Assembly: GCA_022538095.1 (NCBI GenBank)
Contig: JAKYXN010000015.1
Location: 28,108-92,107 of the forward strand
DNA: 64,000 nucleotides
Source of the DNA: Puniceicoccaceae bacterium K14
GTDB lineage: Bacteria; Verrucomicrobiota; Verrucomicrobiia; Opitutales; Opitutaceae
Direction: 5' to 3'
The notes under the pieces were generated by a model. It was not told the origin of the DNA, searched no databases, and worked only from the letters and a program-made list of their open reading frames with translations. Made by a program: the position numbers and the translations under genes. Positions 44,523 to 52,999 of this stretch are shown one piece after another. Position 1 is the stretch's first letter, and each line of letters begins with the position of its first letter.

Positions 44523-46469
44523 GTGAGTAGATGTCATTACATATTAGGTACAGCGGGTCATGTGGATCATGGGAAGAGTTCTCTTGTACATGCTCTTACT
44601 GGAGTCGATCCGGATCGATTGCCGGAAGAAAAAACGCGTGGCTTAACAATTGATCTTGGGTTTGCGTCATTGGATTTGTTGTCGCCGAATAAGCCTGAAA
44701 CCAAGCTTTCGGTAGGTGTAGTGGATGTTCCAGGGCATTCGGATTTTGTGAAGAATATGGTCGCGGGCGTTGGTTCCCTTGATTTGGCCTTATTGGTCGT
44801 AGCGGCTGACGATGGGTGGATGCCTCAGACTGAAGAGCACTATCAGATTTTGAATTATTTGAGAGTCAGTAAGGCGATTGTGGTTCTGACTAAGGTCGAT
44901 TTGTTCGATGAGATCGAGCTGGTGAAAGAGGATGTGCGAGAGCATTTAGCGGGTGGGCCTTGGGAGGATTGTCCTGTCATTACGAGTTCGGTACAGACGG
45001 GTGAGGGAATTGAGGAATTGCGTGTCGCAATTGCTCGTGAGCTTGATGAACTTTGCCCTGTGAGAGACTGCGGAAAGCCTCGTATACCTGTTGATCGGGT
45101 GTTTTCGCTTAAAGGGATCGGGACTGTGGTTACTGGTACTTTGATTGATGGGGGTATTACGGCGGGAGATGCTTTGGTTGTGCAGCCTTCAGGAGTCGAG
45201 GTTCGCGCTCGTGAGATTCAGTCTTACAATCAGAGCCAAGAACGTGCCGAGCCCGGTACGCGTGTGGCATTGAATCTAGCGGGGCTTAGTCGCGAGACTC
45301 GGGATAATGCGAATTTGAGCCGAGGATCAATTCTCTGTGCTGGGAGCTTGGGAAAACCGAGTGAGGTTTTGGATGTGGAAGTCGAAGTGTTTGATCGCAG
45401 GACTACAGATCGACTGGATGAGAACTTGGCGTTGCGCTCAGGAAAAAGCGTTTTGTTTCACCTTGGTAGTGGAAATCGGAGTGCACGTATTGTTTTATTG
45501 GAGGGAAGGGCACTTTATGCGGGAGGGCGAATACTGGCGCAGCTTCGTTTTTCAGAGCCGGTGTACGCTTGGGTAGGAGACCGGTTTGTATTACGAGATC
45601 CGTCGCGTGGAGTAACCGTTGGAGGAGGAGTGGTCCTTGATCGCCCTATGCGAAAAGGCGGGTTTCGGAAGGTAGAACAGGTCGAATTTTTGAAAACAAG
45701 AAGTCAGAATCCTTGTGACTTAGATACGTTGTTAACCAGTTTGCTACAACGAGACAAAGCACTGCGAAAAGAGGGGGTCTTGGCTGATTCGGGGTTTTCT
45801 AAATCTGCGATATCCTCGAGATTAAGCGTACTTGGCATGCAAGAGGTTCTTGTTGAAAAAGCTGGCTGGGTTTTTGAATACGCCTGGTGGGAAGACGTTT
45901 CAAAGAAAGTTGTAGACCTCGTCCGGACGTTTCATGCGGATAAACCAGAGAAAGTGGGATTGCCTCTCTCTCGACTACGAACGAAGGTTAGGGCTATGTT
46001 GCCGCATGCAAGAGTCTTTGACGTTTTGCTTGAGGGGCTTGAAGTGGATTTTCTGGCTCGCGAGGGGGAGATTGTTCGCTATAAAACACACGAGGCGCAA
46101 CTGCCTGGGGAGTTACGAGCGGCGGCGGAGCGTATTCGGCATGCCTTGGCTAGCCATCCTCGGAAGCCTCCAAGTAGAGGAGATTTGGCAGTATCCGCCG
46201 AGGAAAATAAAGCGCTGAGGTTTATTCTGGATACGGGTGAGGCTATACAGCTTGACGAGAAAACGGTGATTGCTCGAAGGGACTTTGAAGAAATTCGAGA
46301 TGAGGTAATCGCCTATCTCAGAGAAACGGGTCAGGCGACGGCGAGCGAAATGCGTCAACGTGTTGATACAATTCGCCGCGTATTTTTACCGCTCCTCGAA
46401 CGGCTCGATACGGAAGGGTATACGTATCGAGACGGAGACTATAGAAAACTTAGATCGGGTCAGTCCTAA
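44523..46469 (+). CDS. selB: Selenocysteine-specific elongation factor
   Basis: 648 residues, GTG start 6 nt after selA. It delivers selenocysteyl-tRNA to ribosomes stalled at UGA and binds the SECIS hairpin. The GTPase motifs are GTAGHVDHGKSSL (P-loop), the TRGLTIDLGFA switch region, VDVPGHSDFVKNM and VVLTKVDLF. EF-Tu-like domains follow, and the C-terminal ~260 residues contain the winged-helix repeats (VEFLKTRSQNPCDLDTLL, RDFEEIRDEVIAYLRETG) that contact SECIS RNA. It ends 19 nt before the convergent transglutaminase gene. Confidence 0.95.
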   Translation: MSRCHYILGTAGHVDHGKSSLVHALTGVDPDRLPEEKTRGLTIDLGFASLDLLSPNKPETKLSVGVVDVPGHSDFVKNMVAGVGSLDLALLVVAADDGWMPQTEEHYQILNYLRVSKAIVVLTKVDLFDEIELVKEDVREHLAGGPWEDCPVITSSVQTGEGIEELRVAIARELDELCPVRDCGKPRIPVDRVFSLKGIGTVVTGTLIDGGITAGDALVVQPSGVEVRAREIQSYNQSQERAEPGTRVALNLAGLSRETRDNANLSRGSILCAGSLGKPSEVLDVEVEVFDRRTTDRLDENLALRSGKSVLFHLGSGNRSARIVLLEGRALYAGGRILAQLRFSEPVYAWVGDRFVLRDPSRGVTVGGGVVLDRPMRKGGFRKVEQVEFLKTRSQNPCDLDTLLTSLLQRDKALRKEGVLADSGFSKSAISSRLSVLGMQEVLVEKAGWVFEYAWWEDVSKKVVDLVRTFHADKPEKVGLPLSRLRTKVRAMLPHARVFDVLLEGLEVDFLAREGEIVRYKTHEAQLPGELRAAAERIRHALASHPRKPPSRGDLAVSAEENKALRFILDTGEAIQLDEKTVIARRDFEEIRDEVIAYLRETGQATASEMRQRVDTIRRVFLPLLERLDTEGYTYRDGDYRKLRSGQS

Positions 46470-46488
46470 GTGATGTTAAGATTGTGCC

Positions 46489-47454
46489 TTACTTGATCCG
46501 TTGGAATGCAAACTCGGTTTCGATTTTTTGTTGTTTGCCTGCAATTTCGAATAGTGGGTAGATCAGGTAGTTCACGGTCCCGGATTTTGGCGAAGGATTT
46601 AGCTCTAGGTCACGTCCAACAGTGAATTGAAATCGATTTGCAGGGTGGTTGCCTAGGAAGTAGTCTTTCAGCTCTGGGTGTTTGTCCGCTTCACTTATAT
46701 CGACAGGAATCCAATTATCATCGTTCAAATATTCAGCCCAGCAATGATAACCACCGATAATTCCCTTATCGTGATCTGACGGAATTGTGAAGCCAATGGA
46801 GAAGCGCGCTGGAACATCGAGCGTTCTGGCTAGTGCGATAAAATAAGAGTGGAAATCGGTACAATTTCCTGTTTTGGCATCGCAGGCATAGATTGCATCG
46901 CCACGACCCCAGCCGTCACCGCTTTTGTCGTAGCTCATTTGCTCCAAGGTGTGCCAATACAAATTAGGGCCTACTGTTCCTGGGAGAGAGCTCTCTTGGG
47001 TTGCGTCTTGGGCGATTTTAGCGAGTCGTTCATTATTGGGTACAAGAGAACTGGCTTTGAGGAATTTATTTTTCTCTTCAGGGTTTTCAGCGAGTGTACC
47101 TGTGTTTTCGTAACGGTGTACTCTGTAGTTCACTTCGACTGTTTGCCCGCTCATTTTTGGGTCGACCTCCATGAAGAGTACGCGGTTTCCAAAGCGCTCT
47201 TCTGAGCTGGATGTGTAGGGACCAGGGGCATCAATCGATGTTATCTCAACCTTTTGACTTTTATTGGATTGAGCGATGGGTAGCCACAAACGCGCCGGTT
47301 CGCTTATTTCTGGTAGGGTTGCTCGGTAAGCGAATTCAAAGGAGTCTTCACCTTCAATGATCGGTTTCGCAAGAGCGGCTAGAGTTACCGCAGTAAAAGT
47401 AAGTGCGCAGAGCAGAGTTTTGAATGACAATCGAATCATTTTAAAAGAATACAT
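46489..47454 (-). CDS. Periplasmic transglutaminase-like protein
   Basis: 321 residues from the ATG at 47454; another start at 47439 is equally good, and the longest frame reaches 47520. A signal peptide is followed by an N-terminal beta domain (ARLWLPIAQSNKSQKVEI). The transglutaminase core has Cys in AKTGNCTDFHSYFIALAR, His in IIGGYHCWAEYLND and Asp in WIPVDISEADKHPEL. Proteins of this fold act as cysteine proteases, amidases or crosslinkers; the substrate is unknown. It is the last gene of the selenoprotein operon, and its catalytic Cys might depend on the redox state set by its neighbours (inference). Confidence 0.8.
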   Translation of the reverse strand: MYSFKMIRLSFKTLLCALTFTAVTLAALAKPIIEGEDSFEFAYRATLPEISEPARLWLPIAQSNKSQKVEITSIDAPGPYTSSSEERFGNRVLFMEVDPKMSGQTVEVNYRVHRYENTGTLAENPEEKNKFLKASSLVPNNERLAKIAQDATQESSLPGTVGPNLYWHTLEQMSYDKSGDGWGRGDAIYACDAKTGNCTDFHSYFIALARTLDVPARFSIGFTIPSDHDKGIIGGYHCWAEYLNDDNWIPVDISEADKHPELKDYFLGNHPANRFQFTVGRDLELNPSPKSGTVNYLIYPLFEIAGKQQKIETEFAFQRIK

Positions 47455-47539
47455 GTTTTGGATACAAAGAAGCGCAAGAAACCGAGTATTCTTTTTAAGA
47501 ATGCCTGGTCGCTTGCGCAAATGTTGATACTATGAATTC

Positions 47540-48391
47540 TTAGTCAGTCGGCAACAGAGCGGCTGAGAGTTCATGGTGTAAATCGTGAGGTAGTGAGCGG
47601 ATGTAAGTGATGGCTTGGTTGAGCGGAATACTCTCTGGGAGATTGTCTCCAGCTTCGGGCAACACTGTTGCGAGCTCTTGTTTTGAAACGGCTCCATCTG
47701 AATCAGTATCCAGTGTATCAATCCACATTGTGATCGCAAGAATCTCAGCTATTTCTTCCATGAAGTGTAATGTCATGGGATCAAGCCATTCTAGGCTGGA
47801 GATGTAACCGTCTTTATTTGTGTCTTGGCGTGCAAAACCTTTTCGTTGTCTTTCGGTGAAGCCTTCTTCGTCGGGTGTCTCGCCTTTTCTGATTGGGATA
47901 CTTGTGGCTACTTCTTCCAAGCTAAGTTTTGCGTCGTGATTGGTGTCTAGGATAGCTTTAGGGCCTATTACCAGTTCGTAGAGAGCGGTCTTGAAAAGTT
48001 CGACACCTTCTTTTTGTCCCAGCATGCCGTCTTCGTCGCCTTTAAGTCTCTTCGCGACTGTTTTGTCCATTTCGGCCATTCCTTTAAGGTAAGCCTCAGC
48101 TCCGCCTTGTTGCTCTGCTTCTGCAGGTACGGGACCTTCGCCGACTCGAGCAAAGCCTTTGCCCATAAGAGATTTCAGAACGTCTTTCATTGGTACGCGT
48201 CCGTCGCCGTCCTCGTCGATTGCCATCCAACCTTTGGCGATTAGAGTGCCGGTTTTTTCGCTAAGATCATTTATCTGAACTTCCAACTCTGGCATGGGAG
48301 GCATGCTTTCTAATAGTTTGCTAGGATCTTGAGCCTGTAGTGTGGAGGTGGCAAATATTGCGACCAGCGAGAGTTTATTGATAATATTCAT
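47540..48391 (-). CDS. Secreted EF-hand protein, paralogue of the 49711-51066 N-terminus
   Basis: 283 residues with a signal peptide (MNIINKLSLVAIFATSTLQA). EF-hand-type loops are DEDGDGRVPMKDVL (~residue 59), KGDEDGMLGQKEGVEL (degenerate), DTNHDAKLSLEEVA, DTNKDGYISSLEW and DTDSDGAVSKQELA. PIRKGETPDEEGFTERQRKGF is shared almost word for word with the larger EF-hand protein at 49711, so the pair arose by duplication. It ends in a helical segment resembling that paralogue's. It starts 31 nt after the selenoprotein's stop. Confidence 0.82.
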   Translation of the reverse strand: MNIINKLSLVAIFATSTLQAQDPSKLLESMPPMPELEVQINDLSEKTGTLIAKGWMAIDEDGDGRVPMKDVLKSLMGKGFARVGEGPVPAEAEQQGGAEAYLKGMAEMDKTVAKRLKGDEDGMLGQKEGVELFKTALYELVIGPKAILDTNHDAKLSLEEVATSIPIRKGETPDEEGFTERQRKGFARQDTNKDGYISSLEWLDPMTLHFMEEIAEILAITMWIDTLDTDSDGAVSKQELATVLPEAGDNLPESIPLNQAITYIRSLPHDLHHELSAALLPTD

Positions 48392-48422
48392 GTGTTGTAA
48401 GGTTGTGAGTCGTTAAGCGTCT

Positions 48423-49682
48423 CTAGTCGCGTTTGCGGAATCGTTGTCGCTTTGTTTTCAAAGTCATTTCTTGTAGGGTGCCTTCACGAAGGACGCCGAG
48501 AGTAATGCTGTTACCTGCACGGTGCTTGAGTTTTATGTGGATGATCACATCTTGTGTAAGTTCGTCCTTTTGCACGTTTTCTACGGATACGATGATATCG
48601 CCTTCTTCTAGTTCATGTGCATCTTCGAGTAGCGCATTGATATCAACTTCTGTGACTCGTGAGGCGAACCCTTCGGAGGGCAATTCGAGCTCTTCTTTTT
48701 CTGCGTCGTTGAGTGGCACGGCTTTGAAGAAGACAAGTGGATCGATAGTCCAGTAGCGGAAACTGAGATCGGTTATCCACCATTGGTCAGGCAAAGCCAC
48801 TTTCATTTCATGGGTCTCGCCGTCTCGGCTAACCGTCAGGTCGATTTCGCGAGAGAGGCGGTGGACTTTATTGAGTCGGTTTTGGAAGTCGGCGAAGGTT
48901 AGTGTTCCGTTCCCGTTTAGCGAAGTGATCACATCGCCGGGTAGAATTCCGGCTGCTTTCGCTGCACCGCTGGTTTCTGCCAAACGAAGTCCTTTAGGCA
49001 CGTCTAGTTCGATCCCTAAATCTCTAATGTCTGGATGCACGTACATGTCTTGAAGCTTGTCGAGGGTGCCGTTCGCTTCTTTTTCGGTTACAGCGTAGTC
49101 TTGCACTAGGTGGCATTCAACACAGCGATTTTTGTCGATGACTGACTTCTTGAGGGAAGGAATATCTCTTGGGTAGATGGGGGTGCCTGTCTTAAGTTTT
49201 GGTTCAATTTTGCCCGCCTTGTACAGCTCATGCTGTTCGAGGCCTTGAGACAAGGCTAACTCCAAGCTTTCCATGTTTAAATAGCTCATCGCCGACCGTG
49301 AATCACGGCCGCCATAGTGCATGTAAATATGTTCGTCGGCGTTTAGCATGAAAAAATATAAGGCATTGTGTCTGTCCCAATCGAAGTGATTGATGTCGAT
49401 ACCATCAAGTGTCGTGATGCGAAGCAGCACGTATTGAGACATGAGTTTTCCACGAGGAGAATTGACTGGTGTATGCACAACCTGCGCATCGAATTGGCGT
49501 CCATTAATTCAGGGAGCGCAGCGAAACTCGAGAAATATGGGCTGCCCTGTCTGGCACGCTTTCTCAAGCGCTTCTTGATAGTTGTAGATCCATTTAACTT
49601 TCTCGCCTTCCTCTGCTTTTAGTTTTGGCAGGAAGGCTGCCATGCAAAGAATTGTTAAAATAACTTGTATTGAATATTTCAT
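48423..49682 (-). CDS. Selenoprotein: secreted thioredoxin-like (CxxU) protein with c-heme site and PDZ domains
   Basis: 419 residues when the in-frame UGA (49511-49509, codon 58) is read as selenocysteine. Conventional calling leaves only a 351-residue fragment starting at a GTG at 49478, inside the domain. The ATG at 49682 gives a signal peptide (MKYSIQVILTILCMAAFLPK) and lies 28 nt after the upstream gene's stop. Residues ~40-165 look thioredoxin-like: QPIFLEFRCAP-Sec-INGRQF puts Cys55 and Sec58 in a CxxU redox motif, followed by YFFMLNADEHIYMHYGG. Cys187-Val-Glu-Cys-His191 is a c-type heme CxxCH motif. Two PDZ-like domains follow (~218-295: AAGILPGDVITSLNG; ~340-415: HELEEGDIIVSVENV). A SECIS-like hairpin follows the UGA and the sel genes are adjacent. 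It probably acts in periplasmic thiol-disulfide or electron-transfer chemistry; the substrate is unknown. Confidence 0.88.
49474..49511 (-). promoter_or_regulatory. UGA codon and bacterial SECIS-like hairpin
   Basis: Read on the minus strand, the UGA is followed 20 nt later by TGCGC-AGGTT-GTGCA (49488-49474). This is a 5-bp stem (6 bp with the flanking A-T pair) capped by an AGGUU loop. E. coli fdhF SECIS likewise has an AGGUCU apical loop ~17 nt past its UGA. The exposed GGU, the short stem and the spacing suit SelB binding. Confidence 0.8.
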
Positions 49683-49710
49683 TGCAAAATTTATATTCTT
49701 CGATGCGCAA

Positions 49711-51066
49711 TTAATTCTTAACTACTTGTGGATCCCTTATACCTAATACTTCTACCGTTTCGGTCACGGGTGATTCTTGGGTATTTGGTTGGTTTGAGAC
49801 GGTAAGCTGCAGGTCATTCGCCATGGAGCAAGAGTTATTGTTGCAAATCTGTGCATTAATTTTGACCTGAAATTCTTGGTGCGGAAGCTCTGTTAACTGA
49901 CGCGTGAAAAAGGCTTTTTTCTCAAAACCCCAGGTATACCACTCAATGTCAGGCTTGGACATATCTTGTGGTTTTGTCTGCCTCCATTCACCTTCAGGAG
50001 TGAGGTTTTCATCTAGAGTAATTTGGGTGGGTCGCTCGCTCATGGAACCAGGTCCAAAAACGGCTTCAGCGCGTTGTAGATTATCCATCGCGTATGATCG
50101 CCATCCTTCACTATAAGTGGCTTCCACTACGAGTGTTTTGTCGAATAATGCGGCTCGGTAGCGAGCTACTATTTCTTCGCCATACCACGCTGCAACCATG
50201 GGAGACCATTTGTGCATTGGGGTATCGTCATGTTTTGTGATCGGCAGAAGTACTTTAGATAACAACTCTTTTTGCTCGGTTGGAAGCTCTCGGAGCCAGT
50301 AGCGTGCCCCAGAAAGCGCGACGCTCTCGGGGAGTGATTCAACACCTGGCAAAGCTTCTCCTAGTTCTTTAGAGCTTAAAACGGAGTCTCCGTCTGTGTC
50401 TAGTTTGTCGACCAATACTGTTAAGCCAACGCCACTGATCCAGTCTTGTAGAATAACTGTGTATCCTGAGATCCATTCTTCGCCGATTAGATAACCATCC
50501 TCGTTTGTATCCCGAGTGGAGAATCCTTTTCGTTGCTGCTCAGTGTAGCCTTCTTGGTCTACTGCTTGATCCTTTCTAATGGGAACGCTTATGGCGTATT
50601 CACTCAAAGTTAACTTGCCGTCTTGGTTCATATCTAAAGGAGACAGTTTGCTCACCCTTTCCGTTAGTCCCTTTTGAAGTGCGGCTACAATCTCTTCGAT
50701 GCCGACCATTCCAGCCTGGTCCTGTTTTATGAGTTTGATGAGCCGTTTATCGGCGTCGGCATGACCACGTCTGTAACGGTCTGCGTTGCCTATTTTCTCG
50801 TGAATATCTGGCACCTGACCGCCGGGACGAGCGAAGCCACGTTTCATTAGGACGCCTAGCACAGTTTTCAGGGATATTCTTCCGTCGCCGTCTTCATCTA
50901 ATGAGAGGAAGGACTTGGCAAGCTCTTGACCGTATGTTTCGCCGATTTCCTCTACCTTGGCTGCGACTTCGGATGGTAGGGCTCTTATGGATGATTCTTC
51001 AGCTAACGCGTTGATGGCGCTTATGCTAATGGCTAGTGTTAAGGTGATAATTCGTTTCATAGGCAC
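49711..51066 (-). CDS. Secreted EF-hand protein with a DsbD-alpha-like C-terminal domain
   Basis: 451 residues; the start may be the ATG at 51066 or 51060. Signal peptide to about residue 22. EF-hand loops: DEDGDGRISLKTVL, DMNQDGKLTLSEYA, DTNEDGYLIGEEW and DTDGDSVLSSKELG. Residues ~285-440 look like the N-terminal immunoglobulin-like domain of DsbD-type reductases: EGWRSYAMDNLQRAEAVFGP, then AFFTRQLTELPHQEFQVKIN and a CNNNSC pair where DsbD-alpha has its redox cysteines. It heads the operon containing the selenoprotein, so it may exchange electrons with it. It is preceded by promoter 8. Confidence 0.78.
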   Translation of the reverse strand: MPMKRIITLTLAISISAINALAEESSIRALPSEVAAKVEEIGETYGQELAKSFLSLDEDGDGRISLKTVLGVLMKRGFARPGGQVPDIHEKIGNADRYRRGHADADKRLIKLIKQDQAGMVGIEEIVAALQKGLTERVSKLSPLDMNQDGKLTLSEYAISVPIRKDQAVDQEGYTEQQRKGFSTRDTNEDGYLIGEEWISGYTVILQDWISGVGLTVLVDKLDTDGDSVLSSKELGEALPGVESLPESVALSGARYWLRELPTEQKELLSKVLLPITKHDDTPMHKWSPMVAAWYGEEIVARYRAALFDKTLVVEATYSEGWRSYAMDNLQRAEAVFGPGSMSERPTQITLDENLTPEGEWRQTKPQDMSKPDIEWYTWGFEKKAFFTRQLTELPHQEFQVKINAQICNNNSCSMANDLQLTVSNQPNTQESPVTETVEVLGIRDPQVVKN

Positions 51067-51115
51067 CTATAAGGCACTTGGTTGTGATGTGTTGGGAGCG
51101 GAAATTTGGTATTTA

Positions 51116-51178
51116 ACTTTAGCGATTCGCAATTTGAGCCTCTACCCCAAGCCGGATTTTTAATGCTCCGAGATGGAT
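51116..51178 (-). promoter_or_regulatory. Tandem-box promoter 8 (selenoprotein operon)
   Basis: Minus-strand copies ATCCATCTCGG (51168-51178) and ATCCGGCTTGG (51147-51157) lie 21 bp apart, then GGTAGA and TAAAGT (51116-51121) 25 nt after the second copy. The leader would be about 45 nt. Nothing obvious drives the divergent sigma-factor gene in the remaining ~180 bp. Confidence 0.7.
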
Positions 51179-51359
51179 TATTTTTCACGAGGCTACTTGT
51201 TGTAACGTGATGGAGCGATTTCGATACTAATTGTCCTTCGCGAAGTGTTAAACATTTGGCGTTTTCTGAATCCGATTTTTTGAATTAAAAGGCAATTTCG
51301 AGAATTGACGCTTGATGCAATGTATTAATTGCGTACTTCTGATGCAACTGAGTCTCATT

Positions 51360-51857
51360 ATGAATAAGTTGTTGCAAAAATCGAATAACAAGGAAGTTGC
51401 GTCGCATTATGATGCTCTGTTTGGTTTTTTGCTGAGTCGAACTTCCAATTTCCAGATTGCGGAAGACCTTACTCAAGAGGCGGTTTTTCGTTTTTTGAAG
51501 TGGCAGTCGGGACGAGTAGTGGACTACCCGAAGAGGGTTCTTTTTCAGATCGCTCAAAATTTGTTGATCGATAGGAGTCGTCGCTCCAAGGTTCGTAACG
51601 AGGTGTCTGTTGAGCAGGCGACAGTGGATGTGAGGACAGATATTTCTCCATCAAGATTTTGTGAAGCGAAGGATTCTTTGGATGTGATTCGTGCAGCGAT
51701 GTCGGGGTTGCCAGAACGTACTCAGGATATTTTCGTAATGAATCGTATCCATGGAATGCGGCATAAAGAAATCGCTGAGGAATTGAAAATTTCGAAAAGT
51801 TCAGTTGAGAAGCACTTGATTCGAGCTCTCTTGGCTTGTAAAAGCTGCCTAGAGTGA
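51360..51857 (+). CDS. ECF sigma factor, FecI-like
   Basis: 165 residues from the ATG at 51360; the frame extends to 51312 but those residues lack family features. Region 2 includes YDALFGFLLSRTSNFQIAED (2.1), LTQEAVFRFL (2.2) and RVLFQIAQNLLIDRSRR (2.3-2.4). Region 4 has LPERTQDIFVMNRIHGM, then EIAEELKISKSSVEKHL (helix-turn-helix). FecI-type factors drive transcription of a TonB receptor when its anti-sigma partner relays an outer-membrane signal. FecR- and FecA-type genes follow directly, completing that trio. Confidence 0.92.
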   Translation: MNKLLQKSNNKEVASHYDALFGFLLSRTSNFQIAEDLTQEAVFRFLKWQSGRVVDYPKRVLFQIAQNLLIDRSRRSKVRNEVSVEQATVDVRTDISPSRFCEAKDSLDVIRAAMSGLPERTQDIFVMNRIHGMRHKEIAEELKISKSSVEKHLIRALLACKSCLE

Positions 51858-51912
51858 GGGGGCGCTAAAAAAAAGGTGAGACAAATTGGAGGTGCTGCGT
51901 CTTACTTTTCGA

Positions 51913-52908
51913 ATGGAGAAACTAAATAACGATTCCGAAGACTTCGAGAGCATTGACGAAGTTGCGGCTGGGTGGGTTATCCGCCGTGCAGATGCTCCGG
52001 ATGATGTGGAATTGGAATCGGCTTTTCAAACTTGGTTATCAGGTGATTCTAGGAGGTTTGAGGCTTATCGTTCTGCAGAGGATTTGTTTGCGGGAGCAAG
52101 TGAGCCAAGGACCCATAGCGACGCGGCATTAAAACGAGTTTCACAACGCATGAGGGCTCGCAAATCGTATTGGTCTCGTCCAGCCATTGCCGCCGCCGCT
52201 GCGATTTTCGTCTTAGTTGGCATTACTTTTTGGATGCTCGATCCGGAAGGAACTAAATTGATGACGGATATTGCTGAGCAACGAGAACTGACCTTGTCGG
52301 ATGAGACGTTGGTCGAGCTGGATGCTCAGACGCAACTTAGGTTTCACTTCACTGAAGAAAGCAGGAAGGTGTACCTGCAGGCTGGTGCGGCGGTATTCGA
52401 TATTGCGGTAGATTCGAGGCCTTTCGAGGTGCGTGTGGGGGATTATGTGATACGAGATATCGGCACAATTTTTTCTGTTAAGATAAACGATTCTATGTTG
52501 AATGCTTCGGAAGAATCGTTTGCGGTTTCGGTCGAAGAGGGCGAGGTCGAGGTGAGCCGGGTTCAGGAGGGGCGAATTGAGCCGGTTTCGATTGTTCGTG
52601 GTCAGGAAGCTGAGTTCGTGGAATCAATTCCTGTCACCGTTCAGCCGATCATGGATGACTCTTTTGCTTCTTGGCGCGAGAAGCGTTTCCATTATCGTGA
52701 CCGTTCTCTCGACCAGGTGTTTGCTGACCTGCAGCGTTTCCACAAGAGACGTATCGTGTTAGCAGATACTTCTCTAGCGAAGGAAGAACTTTCTGGGATG
52801 CTTGATGTATCCGATTTGGACGAGGCGCTTAACGTGTTGTCGAAGGCGCTTCCAATTCTTTACGAGGTTGAAGGAGACGGAGAAATCGTCGTATCTCGAG
52901 CGAGGTAA
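51913..52908 (+). CDS. FecR-type anti-sigma/signal transducer
   Basis: 331 residues from the ATG at 51913. Cytoplasmic N-terminus (DUF4880-like: AAGWVIRRADAPDDVELESA, then FQTWLSGDSRRFEAYRSAE). One membrane helix at ~95-113 (AIAAAAAIFVLVGITFWML). The periplasmic FecR domain includes RELTLSDETLVELDAQTQLR, FEVRVGDYVIRDIGTIFSVK and VSVEEGEVEVSR. The C-terminal part (FHYRDRSLDQVFADLQRFHK) is the STN-like segment that meets the receptor. It regulates the sigma factor encoded upstream. Confidence 0.9.
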   Translation: MEKLNNDSEDFESIDEVAAGWVIRRADAPDDVELESAFQTWLSGDSRRFEAYRSAEDLFAGASEPRTHSDAALKRVSQRMRARKSYWSRPAIAAAAAIFVLVGITFWMLDPEGTKLMTDIAEQRELTLSDETLVELDAQTQLRFHFTEESRKVYLQAGAAVFDIAVDSRPFEVRVGDYVIRDIGTIFSVKINDSMLNASEESFAVSVEEGEVEVSRVQEGRIEPVSIVRGQEAEFVESIPVTVQPIMDDSFASWREKRFHYRDRSLDQVFADLQRFHKRRIVLADTSLAKEELSGMLDVSDLDEALNVLSKALPILYEVEGDGEIVVSRAR

Positions 52909-52999
52909 ATTGCTCGTTAGAACCCCTTGCAAGGCTCGTTCGCATTTTTTTTCAAAAAAACGGTGCGGTGTTTTTGAGGTTGCGCGTTTAGGCTCTGGA

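Noticed and set aside
49343..49567. A 74-codon minus-strand frame overlapping the selenoprotein's UGA region
   Set aside because: It is in a different frame from the signal peptide and thioredoxin-like sequence and has no family features; the continuous in-frame reading through UGA explains the region better.
52802..52999. N-terminal extension of the FecA-type receptor
   Set aside because: It overlaps the fecR coding region, is basic and Cys-rich without signal features, and a proper signal peptide starts at 53000.
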